Source of the DNA: Sinorhizobium sp. 8-89
GTDB lineage: Bacteria > Pseudomonadota > Alphaproteobacteria > Rhizobiales > Rhizobiaceae
Length of the DNA stretch: 64,000 bases
Direction: 5' to 3'
Assembly: GCF_030124325.1 (NCBI RefSeq)
Contig: NZ_JASKLR010000004.1
Span: 335,483 to 399,482, forward strand
The notes below the pieces were generated by a model. That model was given only the letters and a program-made list of their open reading frames with translations, made no database searches and was not told the DNA's origin. Each line of letters opens with the position of its first letter. Positions within the stretch are counted from its first letter, which is position 1. The position numbers and the translations under genes were made by a program. This document shows positions 1 through 9,467 of the stretch, one piece after another.

Positions 1-2
1 AA

Positions 3-2843
3 CGCGGTGCGACGGCCTGGTTCGCAGGGGCGATCGCCCTTGTCTGTTTTCTGGCGACCGCGGGCCTCTATCCCTTCGTCGCGTCCGGCGGCGTACTGCG
101 TTATGAACTCGCCTGGATCCATGAACTCGGGCTCAATTTCACCCTGCGGATGGACGGTTTCGCCTGGCTGTTTTCGGCGCTGATCACGGCGATCGGCGTG
201 CTCGTCGTTCTCTACGCCCGCTACTACATGGCCGCCGAAGACCCGGTCCCACGCTTCTTCGCGCTGTTCCTTGCCTTCATGGCATCGATGCTCGGCATCG
301 TGCTCTCCGGCAACCTGATCCTGCTTGCGGTTTTCTGGGAACTGACGAGCATCGTTTCCTTCCTGCTGATCGGCTATTGGCATCACAATGCCCATGCCCG
401 CGACGGCGCGCGCATAGCGCTGACAATGACCGGTATGGGCGGGCTTTGCATGCTGGTCGGATTGCTGATCATGGGCCGGATCGTCGGGAGCTACGATCTC
501 GATGTCGTGCTCGCCTCCGGCGACGCTATCCGCGACCATCCGCTCTACTTGACCGTCCTCATCCTGCTGCTGCTTGGCGCGCTCACGAAAAGCGCGCAGT
601 TCCCCTTTCATTTCTGGCTGCCTCACGCGATGGCCGCGCCGACGCCGGTTTCGGCCTACCTGCATTCGGCGACCATGGTGAAGGCCGGTGTCTTCCTGCT
701 TGTGCGGCTCTGGCCGGTGATGGCCGGCACCGAGGCCTGGTTCTGGATCGTCGGCCTCGCCGGCCTCACGACCCTCTTGCTCGGCGCCTATTTCGCGATC
801 TTCCAGCAGGATCTGAAGGGGCTTCTCGCCTATTCGACGATCAGCCATCTCGGGCTCATCACCGTGCTCTTGAGCCTCGGCAGCCCGCTGGCGGCCGTCG
901 CCGCGGTCTTCCACATCGTCAATCACGCGACTTTCAAGGCCTCGCTGTTCATGGCCGCCGGTATCATCGACCACGAAACCGGTACGCGCGACATGCGCAA
1001 ATTGAGCGGTCTCTTCCATTACATGCCGATCACCGCAACGCTGGCCATGGTGGCGAGCGCGGCCATGGCCGGCGTGCCACTGCTCAACGGCTTTCTCTCC
1101 AAGGAAATGTTCTTCGCCGAGGCGATCGAGACGCATCTCGTCAATGCGCTCGACACGATGACGCCCTATGTCGCGACAATCGCGAGCATGTTTGCGGTCA
1201 CCTATTCCCTGCGCTTCATTCACGGCGTCTTCTACGGTCCCATGCCGAAAGACCTGCCGAAGAAACCGCACGAGCCGCCACGTTGGATGCGCGCGCCGGT
1301 GGATTTCCTCGTCCTCGCCTGCCTCGTCGTCGGCATCATCCCCGCGCAGACGATCGGACCGTTCCTCCACACGGCCGTCGTCTCGATCCTCGGCGATCGT
1401 ACGCCGCAATACAGCCTTGCCGTCTGGCATGGCTGGAACATCCCGCTGATCATGAGCTTCGTGGCGCTGTCGGGCGGGGTCGGCCTCTATTTCCTGATGC
1501 GTTCCTATCTTGCGACCAGCGTCGAGGGCCCGCCGGTCTTCCGACTGCTCCAGGGCCAGCGCATCTTCGAACGCGTGCTGGTGACGCTTTCGTGGAAGTG
1601 GGCCCGCTCGCTCGAGCAGAGCCTCGGCACGCGCCGTCTCCAGCCTCAGATGTGCTTCGTCGTTGTCCTCGCACTCGCGGCGGGGGCGTTGCCGCTTGTG
1701 ATCGGCGGTTTCAAGCTGCCGCCTCTCCTCATACGCGGCGTCGATCCGGCCTTCGCCCTGCTCTGGGTGATCGGCATCGCCTGCGCCGTCGGATCGGCTT
1801 ACCAGGCCAAGTTCCATCGTCTCGCATCGCTCGTGCTGCTCGGCGGCGCAGGGCTCGTCACCTGCATCACCTTCGTGTGGCTTTCCGCACCCGATCTGGC
1901 GGTGACCCAGCTGCTCGTCGAAATCGTCACGACTGTCCTGATCCTGCTCGGATTACGCTGGCTGCCAAAGCGGATCGAGCAGCCGGAGGATGCGGAAGAT
2001 CTTCCGTTCCGCATCCGCCTCAGGCGCCTGCGCGACTTCCTTCTCGCAATCCTGGCCGGCGGCGGGATGACGCTCATCGCCTATACGGTCATGACGCGGC
2101 CGCTGCCCGATACCATCGCCAGCTATTTCCTTGCGCGGGCCTACATGGACGGCGGCGGCACCAATGTCGTCAATGTCATCCTCGTCGACTTCCGCGGTTT
2201 CGACACGCTCGGCGAGATCGCCGTCCTCAGCATCGTCGCCTTGACGGTCTTTGCGCTTCTGCTGCGTTTCCGTCCGCAGGCCGACAGCCTGGAAGCCCCG
2301 GAACAACAGCGGGTACAGAACGCTTTCGACGACGATCACCCGGAGCGGGCGGCCGGCGACAGCATCGCCGAGTATCTCTTCGTCCCCTCCGTCATCATGC
2401 GCTGGATGTTCCCGGTCACGGGACTGCTCGCCGCCTATCTCTTTCTGCGCGGGCACGACTTGCCGGGCGGGGGCTTTGCCGCCGGCATCGCCATGTCGAT
2501 CGGCTTCATCCTGCAATATATGTCGGGCGGCACCCGCTGGGTCGAGGAGCGGTTGCGCATTCACCCGCTGCGCTGGATGAGCATCGGCATTCTGGTCGCC
2601 GTCGCGACGGGCGCGGGATCGTGGCTCTTCGGCTATCCGTTCCTCACCTCGCACGCGCAATATGCGACCTTGCCGATCGTCGGTAAATTTCCGCTGGCGA
2701 GCGCCATCCTCTTCGATCTCGGCGTCTTTTCGCTGGTCCTCGGCGCCACGGTGCTGATCCTTATTGCGCTCGCCCACCAGTCGGTCCGCGCGCCGCGCGC
2801 CCATACGAGGGCAGCGCGCGCCGAGAAAGAGGGGGTTCGGTAA
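3..2843 (+). CDS. mnhA: Mrp-type cation/proton antiporter subunit A fused to subunit B (5' end outside window)
   Basis: This is the large membrane subunit of the multi-subunit Na+(K+)/H+ antiporter (Mrp/Mnh/Pha), related to NuoL of complex I. The frame is already open at base 3, so the true start lies upstream and only the C-terminal 946 residues are seen. The first two thirds are a NuoL-like proton channel with many membrane helices; TKSAQFPFHFWLPHAMAAPT is the hallmark loop with its conserved Lys. The last third holds the MnhB-type domain (DLPGGGFAAGIAMS region), so A and B are one polypeptide, as known for the rhizobial Pha systems. The stop codon overlaps the mnhC start (TAATG). In rhizobia this family is linked to pH, Na+ or K+ adaptation; which ion this copy moves cannot be read from the sequence. 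Confidence 0.95.
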   Translation, partial: RGATAWFAGAIALVCFLATAGLYPFVASGGVLRYELAWIHELGLNFTLRMDGFAWLFSALITAIGVLVVLYARYYMAAEDPVPRFFALFLAFMASMLGIVLSGNLILLAVFWELTSIVSFLLIGYWHHNAHARDGARIALTMTGMGGLCMLVGLLIMGRIVGSYDLDVVLASGDAIRDHPLYLTVLILLLLGALTKSAQFPFHFWLPHAMAAPTPVSAYLHSATMVKAGVFLLVRLWPVMAGTEAWFWIVGLAGLTTLLLGAYFAIFQQDLKGLLAYSTISHLGLITVLLSLGSPLAAVAAVFHIVNHATFKASLFMAAGIIDHETGTRDMRKLSGLFHYMPITATLAMVASAAMAGVPLLNGFLSKEMFFAEAIETHLVNALDTMTPYVATIASMFAVTYSLRFIHGVFYGPMPKDLPKKPHEPPRWMRAPVDFLVLACLVVGIIPAQTIGPFLHTAVVSILGDRTPQYSLAVWHGWNIPLIMSFVALSGGVGLYFLMRSYLATSVEGPPVFRLLQGQRIFERVLVTLSWKWARSLEQSLGTRRLQPQMCFVVVLALAAGALPLVIGGFKLPPLLIRGVDPAFALLWVIGIACAVGSAYQAKFHRLASLVLLGGAGLVTCITFVWLSAPDLAVTQLLVEIVTTVLILLGLRWLPKRIEQPEDAEDLPFRIRLRRLRDFLLAILAGGGMTLIAYTVMTRPLPDTIASYFLARAYMDGGGTNVVNVILVDFRGFDTLGEIAVLSIVALTVFALLLRFRPQADSLEAPEQQRVQNAFDDDHPERAAGDSIAEYLFVPSVIMRWMFPVTGLLAAYLFLRGHDLPGGGFAAGIAMSIGFILQYMSGGTRWVEERLRIHPLRWMSIGILVAVATGAGSWLFGYPFLTSHAQYATLPIVGKFPLASAILFDLGVFSLVLGATVLILIALAHQSVRAPRAHTRAARAEKEGVR

Positions 2844-3190
2844 TGGAGCTCATTCTTTCCGCGGGAATCGGAGCGCTGACCGCGTCCGGCGTCTATCTGT
2901 TGCTGAGGCCGCGTACGTACCAGGTCATCATCGGCCTCTCGCTGCTCTCCTACGCCGTCAATCTCTTCATCTTTGGCATGGGCCGGCTGCGGGTGAACGC
3001 GCCGCCGGTGCTCGATCCAGGCGGCGTCGGCGACCTCGCGCGCTATACGGATCCCGTTCCGCAGGCGCTGGTGCTGACCGCAATCGTCATCGGCTTCGCC
3101 ATGACGGCGCTGTTCCTCGTGGTGCTGCTCGCCTCACGCGGTTTCACCGGAACAGACCATGTCGACGGAAGGGAGCAACGCCATGACTGA
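2843..3190 (+). CDS. mnhC: Mrp antiporter subunit C (NuoK-like)
   Basis: A 115-residue protein with three hydrophobic segments, homologous to NuoK and MnhC/PhaC. It starts at an ATG that shares one base with the stop of mnhA/B, and its 3' end runs 8 bases into mnhD, which indicates translational coupling. VLTAIVIGFAMTALFLVVLL near residue 75-95 is the typical C-terminal helix of the family. It acts in the inner membrane as part of the A-G complex. The symbol phaC would be equally valid in rhizobial nomenclature. Confidence 0.93.
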   Translation: MELILSAGIGALTASGVYLLLRPRTYQVIIGLSLLSYAVNLFIFGMGRLRVNAPPVLDPGGVGDLARYTDPVPQALVLTAIVIGFAMTALFLVVLLASRGFTGTDHVDGREQRHD

Positions 3191-4793
3191 TTGGCTGCAA
3201 CACCTTCTCATACTGCCGATCCTGCTGCCGCTCGCCGTCGGCGCGGCGTTGATCCCGGTCGACGAGCGCAATCGTATGCTGAAGGGCCTGTTTGGTTTCG
3301 CCTCGACGCTCGCCGTTTTCGTCATAGCGGTGATCCTCATGCGCATGGCCGCGAACACAGGCAGTCTCCCGGCGAGGGGCATTTATCAGCTCGGCAACTG
3401 GCCGGCCCCGTTCGGCATCGTCCTGGTGCTCGACCGGTTGTCGGCGCTGATGCTTTGCCTGACGGCGGGTCTGGCCCTCGCCGCCCAAGCCTATTCAATG
3501 GCACGCTGGCACACGGCCGGCCACCATTTCCATTCGCTGTTCCAGTTTCTGATCGCCGGCCTCAATGGTGCTTTTCTGACAGGCGATCTCTTCAATCTTT
3601 TCGTTTTCTTCGAAATGATGCTGGCAGCGTCCTATGGCCTGTTGCTGCACGGCTCCGGTCCCGTGCGGGTCAAGGCGGGACTGCACTATATCGCAATCAA
3701 TCTCGCCGCCTCCTCGCTGTTCCTCATCGGTGTCAGCCTGATCTACGGCGTGACCGGCACGCTCAACATGGCCGACCTCGCCGCCAAGCTCGCAACACTT
3801 GCACCCGAGAACCGGCAGCTCGTCGAAACCGGCGCCGCGATCCTCGGCATCGCCTTCCTCGTCAAGGCCGGCATGTGGCCACTTAGCTTCTGGCTGCCGC
3901 CGGCCTATGCGGCCGCGACCCCGCCGGTGGCCGCAGTCTTTGCCATACTGACCAAGGTCGGAATTTACGTCATCATCCGCCTGCATTTCCTTATTTTCGG
4001 CGCGGCGGCCGGGGCTTCCGCGGGTTTCGGGCAAGGCTGGCTCGTCGCAGGCGGTATGTTGACGATTGCTTTCGGCGCGATCGGCGTGCTTGCCTCGCAG
4101 GCGATGGGCCGGCTCGCCGGCTATTCGGTTCTCGTCTCCTCCGGAACGCTGCTTTCTGCGATCGGCCTCGGACACGGCGGAATGCTCGCCGGCGCGCTCT
4201 TCTATCTCGTCAGCTCGACGCTGACGATCTCCGCCTTCTTCCTGCTCATCGAACTCGTCGAGCGCGGCCGCGACGCCGGCGCCGACGTTCTGGCGGTGAC
4301 GATGGAAGCCTATGGCGACTTCGATGAAGAAGAGGAAGAGGTCGGCGTCGCGATACCCGGGACGATGGCCGTTCTCGGTCTCTGCTTCTGCCTCTGTGCC
4401 GTGCTTCTTTCCGGCCTGCCGCCCTTGTCGGGCTTCGTCGCCAAGTTCGCGATCCTGCGCGGCCTCTTCGACATGCCGGGCACCGATATGGCAACCGCCA
4501 TGTCTGCCACCGACTGGACCTATGTCGTGCTTCTGATCCTGTCGGGGCTTGCCGCAATGATCGCGATGAACCGCATCGGCATCCGGACCTTCTGGGCGTC
4601 GATCGAAGGCACGGTACCGCGGGTCTTCGTCATCGAGATCACGCCCGTTGTCGTCCTGCTTGCCGCCTGCATCTTCCTGAGCCTTCAGGCTGGCCCCGCC
4701 ATGCGTTACATGCAGGCAACCGCTGACGATCTGCTCAACCCGCTGTTCCAGAGCGAGCGCGTTCTTTCCGCGCCGAGGACGGGAGAGCAGTAG
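3183..4793 (+). CDS. mnhD: Mrp antiporter subunit D (NuoN/NuoM-like)
   Basis: A 536-residue polytopic membrane protein of the proton-channel family shared with complex I. I start it at ATG 3183, behind GGGAGC, rather than at an in-frame codon 24 bases earlier that has no ribosome site and lies further inside mnhC. Conserved features are the intramembrane loop FLVKAGMWPLSFWLPPAYAA with its Lys (about residues 225-245) and a following TKVGIY segment. Around residue 375-385 it carries a very acidic cytoplasmic loop (FDEEEEEVG). It is followed immediately by mnhE at 4794. Role: one of the two ion-translocating subunits of the antiporter. Confidence 0.95.
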   Translation: MTDWLQHLLILPILLPLAVGAALIPVDERNRMLKGLFGFASTLAVFVIAVILMRMAANTGSLPARGIYQLGNWPAPFGIVLVLDRLSALMLCLTAGLALAAQAYSMARWHTAGHHFHSLFQFLIAGLNGAFLTGDLFNLFVFFEMMLAASYGLLLHGSGPVRVKAGLHYIAINLAASSLFLIGVSLIYGVTGTLNMADLAAKLATLAPENRQLVETGAAILGIAFLVKAGMWPLSFWLPPAYAAATPPVAAVFAILTKVGIYVIIRLHFLIFGAAAGASAGFGQGWLVAGGMLTIAFGAIGVLASQAMGRLAGYSVLVSSGTLLSAIGLGHGGMLAGALFYLVSSTLTISAFFLLIELVERGRDAGADVLAVTMEAYGDFDEEEEEVGVAIPGTMAVLGLCFCLCAVLLSGLPPLSGFVAKFAILRGLFDMPGTDMATAMSATDWTYVVLLILSGLAAMIAMNRIGIRTFWASIEGTVPRVFVIEITPVVVLLAACIFLSLQAGPAMRYMQATADDLLNPLFQSERVLSAPRTGEQ

Positions 4794-5279
4794 ATGCGCA
4801 CCTGGTTCCCCTATCCGCTGCTGTCGATCGCGCTGCTCGTGATGTGGCTGCTTTTGAACCAGTCGCTGGCGCCGGGCTCGATCCTCGTCGGCCTCTTTCT
4901 CGGCATGGTGCTTGGCTGGGTGACGCTCAAGCTGCATCCTGCAAGATCGCGTCTTCACCGCGTCTCGCGCGCAGCCGGCTTCGCTCTGCAGGTCATTGCC
5001 GACATCATTCGCTCGAACATCGCCGTCGCTACAATCATCCTGCGCGCGCGCCGCGTCCCCGCGAATGCCGGTTTCCTGACAGTTGGCCTCGATCTCGAAG
5101 ACGAGAATGCACTCGCGCTGCTCGCCTGCATCATGACGGCCACTCCGGGAACGGCCTGGCTGGAATACGACCGCCGTCAGAAGATCCTGCTTTTCCATGT
5201 GCTCGATATGCAGAACGAGGAGTTGTGGCGCGGGACGGTCAAGCGCTATGAGGCGGCATTGAAGGAGATATTCCAATGA
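4794..5279 (+). CDS. mnhE: Mrp antiporter subunit E
   Basis: A 161-residue protein with two N-terminal membrane helices (PYPLLSIALLVMWLLLNQSL and the GSILVGLFLGMVLGWVTL region) followed by a cytoplasmic domain. Length and layout match the MnhE/PhaE family, and TATPGTAWLEYD near residue 115-126 is the family signature region. The gene starts directly after the mnhD stop and overlaps mnhF by four bases (ATGA). MnhE is required for full antiport in studied Mrp systems but has no assigned catalytic role. Confidence 0.92.
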   Translation: MRTWFPYPLLSIALLVMWLLLNQSLAPGSILVGLFLGMVLGWVTLKLHPARSRLHRVSRAAGFALQVIADIIRSNIAVATIILRARRVPANAGFLTVGLDLEDENALALLACIMTATPGTAWLEYDRRQKILLFHVLDMQNEELWRGTVKRYEAALKEIFQ

Positions 5280-5557
5280 CTGAGCTTGCGATCACCTGGT
5301 CGGTGCTCCTCTCCCAGGTCATGCTCGGGCTGGCGATGGCCTGCGCTCTTTATCGTATCGCCAGGGGGCCGCGGGCGCAGGACAGGATCCTCGCACTCGA
5401 CACGCTCTACATAAACGCAATGCTGATGCTGCTCTCCTTCGGCATCCGCAGCGCGAACACGATCTATTTCGAGACCGCGCTCATCATAGCGCTGATCGGT
5501 CTGGTCTCCTCGATCGCCTTCGCGAAGTTCCTCATGCGCGGCGAGGTGATCGAATGA
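5276..5557 (+). CDS. mnhF: Mrp antiporter subunit F
   Basis: A 93-residue protein with three predicted membrane helices, matching MnhF/PhaF in length. The segment RIARGPRAQDRILALDTLYI after helix 1 is the family signature; the basic-Asp stretch is conserved. It overlaps both neighbours by ATGA junctions (mnhE upstream, mnhG downstream), so all subunits are translationally coupled. Confidence 0.92.
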   Translation: MTELAITWSVLLSQVMLGLAMACALYRIARGPRAQDRILALDTLYINAMLMLLSFGIRSANTIYFETALIIALIGLVSSIAFAKFLMRGEVIE

Positions 5558-5922
5558 GCCACCTGACAGACCTGCCGGCCTGGGCCGCCCTCGGCGTCTG
5601 CGGCTTGCTGCTTCTCGGCGCGGCGACGACGCTGATTGGCTCGCTCGGCCTGTTGCGCCTTACCGATTTCTACGAGCGCCTGCACGCCCCGACGATTGCG
5701 ACCAGCGGCGGCACGATCCTCATTTGCCTCGCGTCGATGCTCTGCTTCGCCGTACTGCAAAGCCGCTGGATCTTCCACGAAGTGCTGATAATCCTCTTCG
5801 TCACTGTGACAACGCCGGTGACGCTGATGCTGCTCGGCCAGGCAGCGCTCTACCGAGATCGCTTCGAGGAACGACAGGGCGTGCCGCGGAAGCCGAAGCC
5901 CGAACGCGAGAATAGCCCCTGA
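5554..5922 (+). CDS. mnhG: Mrp antiporter subunit G
   Basis: A 122-residue protein with three membrane helices and a basic, hydrophilic C-terminus. The motif GLLRLTDFYERLHAPT around residues 32-47 is diagnostic of MnhG/PhaG. It is the last gene of the antiporter operon. Its stop lies only 10 bases from the stop of the convergent cobM gene, leaving no room for a dedicated intergenic terminator, so the two transcripts probably end inside each other's genes. Confidence 0.92.
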   Translation: MSHLTDLPAWAALGVCGLLLLGAATTLIGSLGLLRLTDFYERLHAPTIATSGGTILICLASMLCFAVLQSRWIFHEVLIILFVTVTTPVTLMLLGQAALYRDRFEERQGVPRKPKPERENSP

Positions 5923-5932
5923 TGATCGCGCT

Positions 5933-6691
5933 CTATTCGCGCCCGCGAAAACGGCGCTGGTAGGCGGGGTCGTAGAGCGAGCTTTCGCGGAAGTCCGCGG
6001 CTTCGAGGCCGGGACCGACGAAGATCAGCGCCGTGCGCTCGATCGGCTCGACCGCGACCCTGTCCGCAATATCGCCAAGCGTGCCACGCACAACGCGTTC
6101 ATCCGGCCACGACGCCTTGACGACGATCGCAACCGGGCAGTCGGCGCCATAGAGCGGCGTCAACTCTTCGACCACCCGGTCGAGTGCGTGGATGGCGAGG
6201 TGAATCGCGAGCGTCGAACCCGTGGCGCCGAATGCGGCGAGCGTTTCGCTGTTCGGCATCGGCGAGGCACGGCCGGAAACGCGGGTAAGCACCAGGCTTT
6301 GCGCAACGGCAGGAATCGTCAGCTCCCGGCCGAGCGTTGCGGCGGCAGCGGCGAAAGCCGGCACGCCAGGCGTCATGGTATAGGCGATGCCATGTTTCTC
6401 AAGCCGGCGGATCTGTTCGGCGACCGCGCTCCAGACGGAAAGATCGCCCGAATGCAGCCGCGCCACGTCCTCCCCCGCCTCTGCGGCGCGGACATATTCC
6501 GCTTCGATCTCGTCGAGCGACATCGGCGCCGTATCGACGATGCGGGCGCCCGGCGGACAATACTGCAGAAGCTCGGGCGACACGATCGACCCGGCATAGA
6601 GGCAGACCTGGCAGCGGCCGATCAGGTCCCTGCCCCTGACTGTGATCAGGTCTGCCGCACCCGGGCCCGCGCCGATGAAATGAACCGTCAT
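5933..6691 (-). CDS. cobM: Precorrin-4 C11-methyltransferase
   Basis: A 252-residue SAM-dependent methyltransferase of the tetrapyrrole (CbiF/CobM) family. N-terminal [18 protein letters not shown] is the SAM/uroporphyrinogen methyltransferase P-loop, and [17 protein letters not shown] is the family's second motif. It methylates C-11 of precorrin-4 to give precorrin-5 in aerobic cobalamin synthesis. The start at 6691 has AGAGGATAG upstream. It lies 34 bases downstream of cobL and is probably co-transcribed with it; it is convergent with mnhG. Confidence 0.95.
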   Translation of the reverse strand: MTVHFIGAGPGAADLITVRGRDLIGRCQVCLYAGSIVSPELLQYCPPGARIVDTAPMSLDEIEAEYVRAAEAGEDVARLHSGDLSVWSAVAEQIRRLEKHGIAYTMTPGVPAFAAAAATLGRELTIPAVAQSLVLTRVSGRASPMPNSETLAAFGATGSTLAIHLAIHALDRVVEELTPLYGADCPVAIVVKASWPDERVVRGTLGDIADRVAVEPIERTALIFVGPGLEAADFRESSLYDPAYQRRFRGRE

Positions 6692-6725
6692 ATTCTATCC
6701 TCTCAAATTTCGTTCGGGCCCCGGA

Positions 6726-7970
6726 TCACGATGGTTTTACCCAGGACCATTGCGTGACCGGCATGGCCGGCCGCCAGCCGGTCATCGTTCCGACCGGCGA
6801 AGCCCGGGCGATATCGATGCGGATCAGCGAGCCGCCAAGCCGCGCATGGTGCGCGATGAGAACGGCCTCCATTTCCGTCGTCACCGCATTCGCCACCAGC
6901 CGGCCGCCTGTGCGGAGCGCGGCGATCGCGGCATCCATCACCCCGGGCTCGCTGCCCCCGCCGCCGACGAAGATCACGTCCGGCGACGCGAGCCCGCGAA
7001 GAGCCCCGGGCGCCTCACCCTCGACCACTGTCAGCCCGGGCACGCCGAAGCGCGACGCATTGCGGCCGATCCGTGCCGCCCGCTCGTGCGAGGCCTCGAT
7101 GGCGATGGCGCGCATCGCTGGATCCGCCAGCATCCATTCGACGGCGATGGAGCCGGAACCGGCACCGACATCCCACAACAGCTCGCCCCTGCGCGGAGCG
7201 AGCGCCGAAAGTGTCAGCGCGCGCACCTCGCGCTTGGTAATCTGGCCGTCATGTTCGAACAGGGCATCATCGAGGCCGGTGGCGAGCGGCAATACCCGCG
7301 CGTTCGCATCGGCAACGACTTCAATGGCGCAGACGTTCAAAGGGTGCAGGCTTTCGAGAGCAAAGCTCGATGCGATGTGCCGCGAGATACGTTCGCGTTC
7401 TCCGCCCAGCGCCTCCAGAACGGTAAGTCGCGACTGACCGAACCCGCTGTCGCAAAGGAGTGCGGCAAGTGCCTTCGGACCACCTTCGTCGGATGTCAGC
7501 ACCAGGACACGTGCCCCCGGCTGCAGATGCGGCCGGATGAGATCGAGCGGCCTTCCATGCAGCGAAACGGTTGCCGCGTCCTGCAAAGCCCAACCGAGCC
7601 GTGACGCCGCAAGGCTAAAGGACGACGGTGCGGGAATGGTTCGCATTTCCGCGGCATCGATCCGTCGCGCGAGCGTCACTCCGACGCCAAAGAGGAACGG
7701 GTCGCCGGAGGCGAGCACGACGACCGGGCTGCACCGTCGCGCAACGATCGCTTCGACGGATTTTTCGAAGGGGCTCTGCCAGATGTGGCGCTCGCCCGTG
7801 ATCAGGGCGCCCGCGAGTTCGATATGGCGGGCGCCACCGAAAACGACCGGCGCAGCTGCAATCAGCCGCTTGGCCTCCTCGCCGAGACCCGCTACACCAT
7901 CCTCACCGAGCCCGATGATCACCAACCAGGGAGCGACAATGACCGAGGCGCTGTTCGATACGTCAGCCAT
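6726..7970 (-). CDS. cobL: Precorrin-6Y C5,15-methyltransferase (decarboxylating), CbiE-CbiT fusion
   Basis: A 414-residue bifunctional enzyme that methylates C-5 and C-15 and decarboxylates the C-12 acetate to give precorrin-8X. Residues about 14-210 are a CbiE-type domain (WLVIIGLGEDG); residues about 235-400 are a CbiT-type methyltransferase with the SAM motif LLWDVGAGSGSIAVEWML. I start it at ATG 7970 (MADVSNS), behind GAGGT; this agrees with the N-terminus I recall for characterised CobL, and the in-frame codon 33 bases upstream has no support. With this start its 5' end overlaps the divergent cobK 5' end by 32 bases, so its promoter must lie inside cobK or transcription must come from the cobGHIJ unit across cobK. 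Confidence 0.95.
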   Translation of the reverse strand: MADVSNSASVIVAPWLVIIGLGEDGVAGLGEEAKRLIAAAPVVFGGARHIELAGALITGERHIWQSPFEKSVEAIVARRCSPVVVLASGDPFLFGVGVTLARRIDAAEMRTIPAPSSFSLAASRLGWALQDAATVSLHGRPLDLIRPHLQPGARVLVLTSDEGGPKALAALLCDSGFGQSRLTVLEALGGERERISRHIASSFALESLHPLNVCAIEVVADANARVLPLATGLDDALFEHDGQITKREVRALTLSALAPRRGELLWDVGAGSGSIAVEWMLADPAMRAIAIEASHERAARIGRNASRFGVPGLTVVEGEAPGALRGLASPDVIFVGGGGSEPGVMDAAIAALRTGGRLVANAVTTEMEAVLIAHHARLGGSLIRIDIARASPVGTMTGWRPAMPVTQWSWVKPS

Positions 7971-8724
7971 TGGCAGACCTCGCATTCTGATCCTTGGCGG
8001 CACGACCGAGGCGAGGCAGCTCGGCGAGCGCCTTGCGCCCGATCCTCGCTACGATGCGGCCATCTCGCTCGCAGGCCGCACCGCCGACCCGCGCCCGCAG
8101 CCTCTGCCGACCCGCATCGGCGGCTTCGGCGGCGCGGAAGGGCTTGCCGCCTTCCTGAAGGCAGAGACAATCGCCCTGCTGATCGATGCGACGCATCCCT
8201 TCGCCGCCCGCATTTCTCACAATGCCGCCACGGCGTCGGAAACCACCGGAACGCCGCTCATTGCACTTCGTCGTCCCGCCTGGGAGCGTAAACGCGGAGA
8301 TCGCTGGACGCGCGTTGAAAGCGTGGCCGAGGCCGTGTCTGCGCTCGGTGACGCCCCGCGCCGCGTCTTCCTGGCGATCGGCCGGCAGGAGGCGTTCCAC
8401 TTCGAGAAGGCCCCGCAGCATAAATACGTCGTCCGCAGCGTCGATCCGGTGACGCCACCGCTCGCACTGCCTGACGTCACCACGATTCTCGCCAGCGGCC
8501 CCTTTGCGGAAGCAGACGAGATCGACCTGTTCCAGGAGCATGGCATTGAGGTCGTGGTCGCCAAGAACAGCGGCGGCCGCGCCACCTATGGCAAGATCGC
8601 CGCGGCGCGCAAACGCCGTATCGAGGTGATCATGATCGAGCGCCGCAAGCCCGCCGACGTTCCGTCGGTCGGCAATTGCGATGAGGCGCTCGAACGCATT
8701 CATCAATGGCTTTCCCCGGAATAG
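7939..8724 (+). CDS. cobK: Precorrin-6A reductase
   Basis: A 261-residue NADPH-dependent reductase converting precorrin-6A to precorrin-6B (dihydroprecorrin-6A). N-terminal PRILILGGTTEARQLGERLA is the characteristic Rossmann start, and AKNSGGRATYGKIAAARKR near the C-terminus is the CobK/CbiJ signature. The start ATG 7939 has AGGGAG seven bases upstream; longer in-frame extensions would only re-read cobL antisense. It is the only cob gene here on the plus strand. It overlaps cobL head-to-head (32 bases) and cobJ tail-to-tail (22 bases, 8703-8724), so the whole gene is embedded in minus-strand cob territory. Confidence 0.95.
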   Translation: MTEALFDTSAIGRPRILILGGTTEARQLGERLAPDPRYDAAISLAGRTADPRPQPLPTRIGGFGGAEGLAAFLKAETIALLIDATHPFAARISHNAATASETTGTPLIALRRPAWERKRGDRWTRVESVAEAVSALGDAPRRVFLAIGRQEAFHFEKAPQHKYVVRSVDPVTPPLALPDVTTILASGPFAEADEIDLFQEHGIEVVVAKNSGGRATYGKIAAARKRRIEVIMIERRKPADVPSVGNCDEALERIHQWLSPE

Positions 8725-9467
8725 GACCGCGGCGTGTAGACGAGATCCGGTTTGCCGTCACGGGGGACGATCCGCGTTTCCGGCGAACCGATGATCACGC
8801 AGGTCGCCATGTCGGCGCGATTGGCATCGGCTTCGCCTAGCGGCATCACCGTGATGCGCTCGTCCGGCCGGCCAGCCGCCCGGCCGAAGATGACCGGGAC
8901 GTGAGAAGGCAGAACAGTCCGAAGAACGCCGAAGGCTTCGCCAAGCTGCCACTGCCTTGCCTTGCTGATCGGGTTGTAGAGCGCGATCACCAGCCCGGCC
9001 TCGGCGGCAAGCCGCAGCCTTTTCGTGATCACCTCCCAGGGCTTCAGATTGTCGGACAGCGACATGGCGCAGAAGTCATGGCCGAGCGGCGCACCGATGC
9101 GGGCAGCAACCGCCAGCATCGCGGTCACGCCCGGCGTGATCACCAGATCGATCTGCCGCCATTCCTCCGGTCCCTTGTCGATCGCCTCGCAGACGGCGGC
9201 CGCCATCGCGAAGATGCCCGGATCGCCACCCGACACGACGCAGACATCCTCCCCGGAGGCAGCGCGGGCAAGCGCCGCCTGGGCCCGGTCCAGTTCCTCG
9301 CGATTGTCGGAGGCGATGCGGCGCTGATCGGCCCTGAGGTTCAGACGATCGAGATAGGGACCGTAGCCGAAGAACTCGGTCGCGACGGAGATCGCCTCGC
9401 GGGTCTCGGGCGTCATCTGTGCCGGATTGCCGGGACCCGTGCCGACGATGAAAAGCCTGCCGGTCAT
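8703..9467 (-). CDS. cobJ: Precorrin-3B C17-methyltransferase
   Basis: A 254-residue SAM-dependent enzyme that methylates C-17 and drives ring contraction, making precorrin-4. N-terminal LFIVGTGPGNPAQMTPETRE and internal VVSGGDPGIFAMAAAVCE are the CobJ/CbiH motifs; YNPISKARQWQLGEA is the typical C-terminal domain entry. It overlaps cobI by four bases (ATGA) and is convergent with cobK, their 3' ends overlapping by 22 bases. Confidence 0.95.
   Translation of the reverse strand: MTGRLFIVGTGPGNPAQMTPETREAISVATEFFGYGPYLDRLNLRADQRRIASDNREELDRAQAALARAASGEDVCVVSGGDPGIFAMAAAVCEAIDKGPEEWRQIDLVITPGVTAMLAVAARIGAPLGHDFCAMSLSDNLKPWEVITKRLRLAAEAGLVIALYNPISKARQWQLGEAFGVLRTVLPSHVPVIFGRAAGRPDERITVMPLGEADANRADMATCVIIGSPETRIVPRDGKPDLVYTPRSYSGESH

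Noticed and set aside
3495-5276. A 593-codon open frame antisense to mnhD-mnhE.
   Set aside because: Long antisense frames are expected at this GC content; its protein is low-complexity, rich in Arg, Asp, Glu and Gln, with no domain, while the plus strand encodes clear Mrp subunits.
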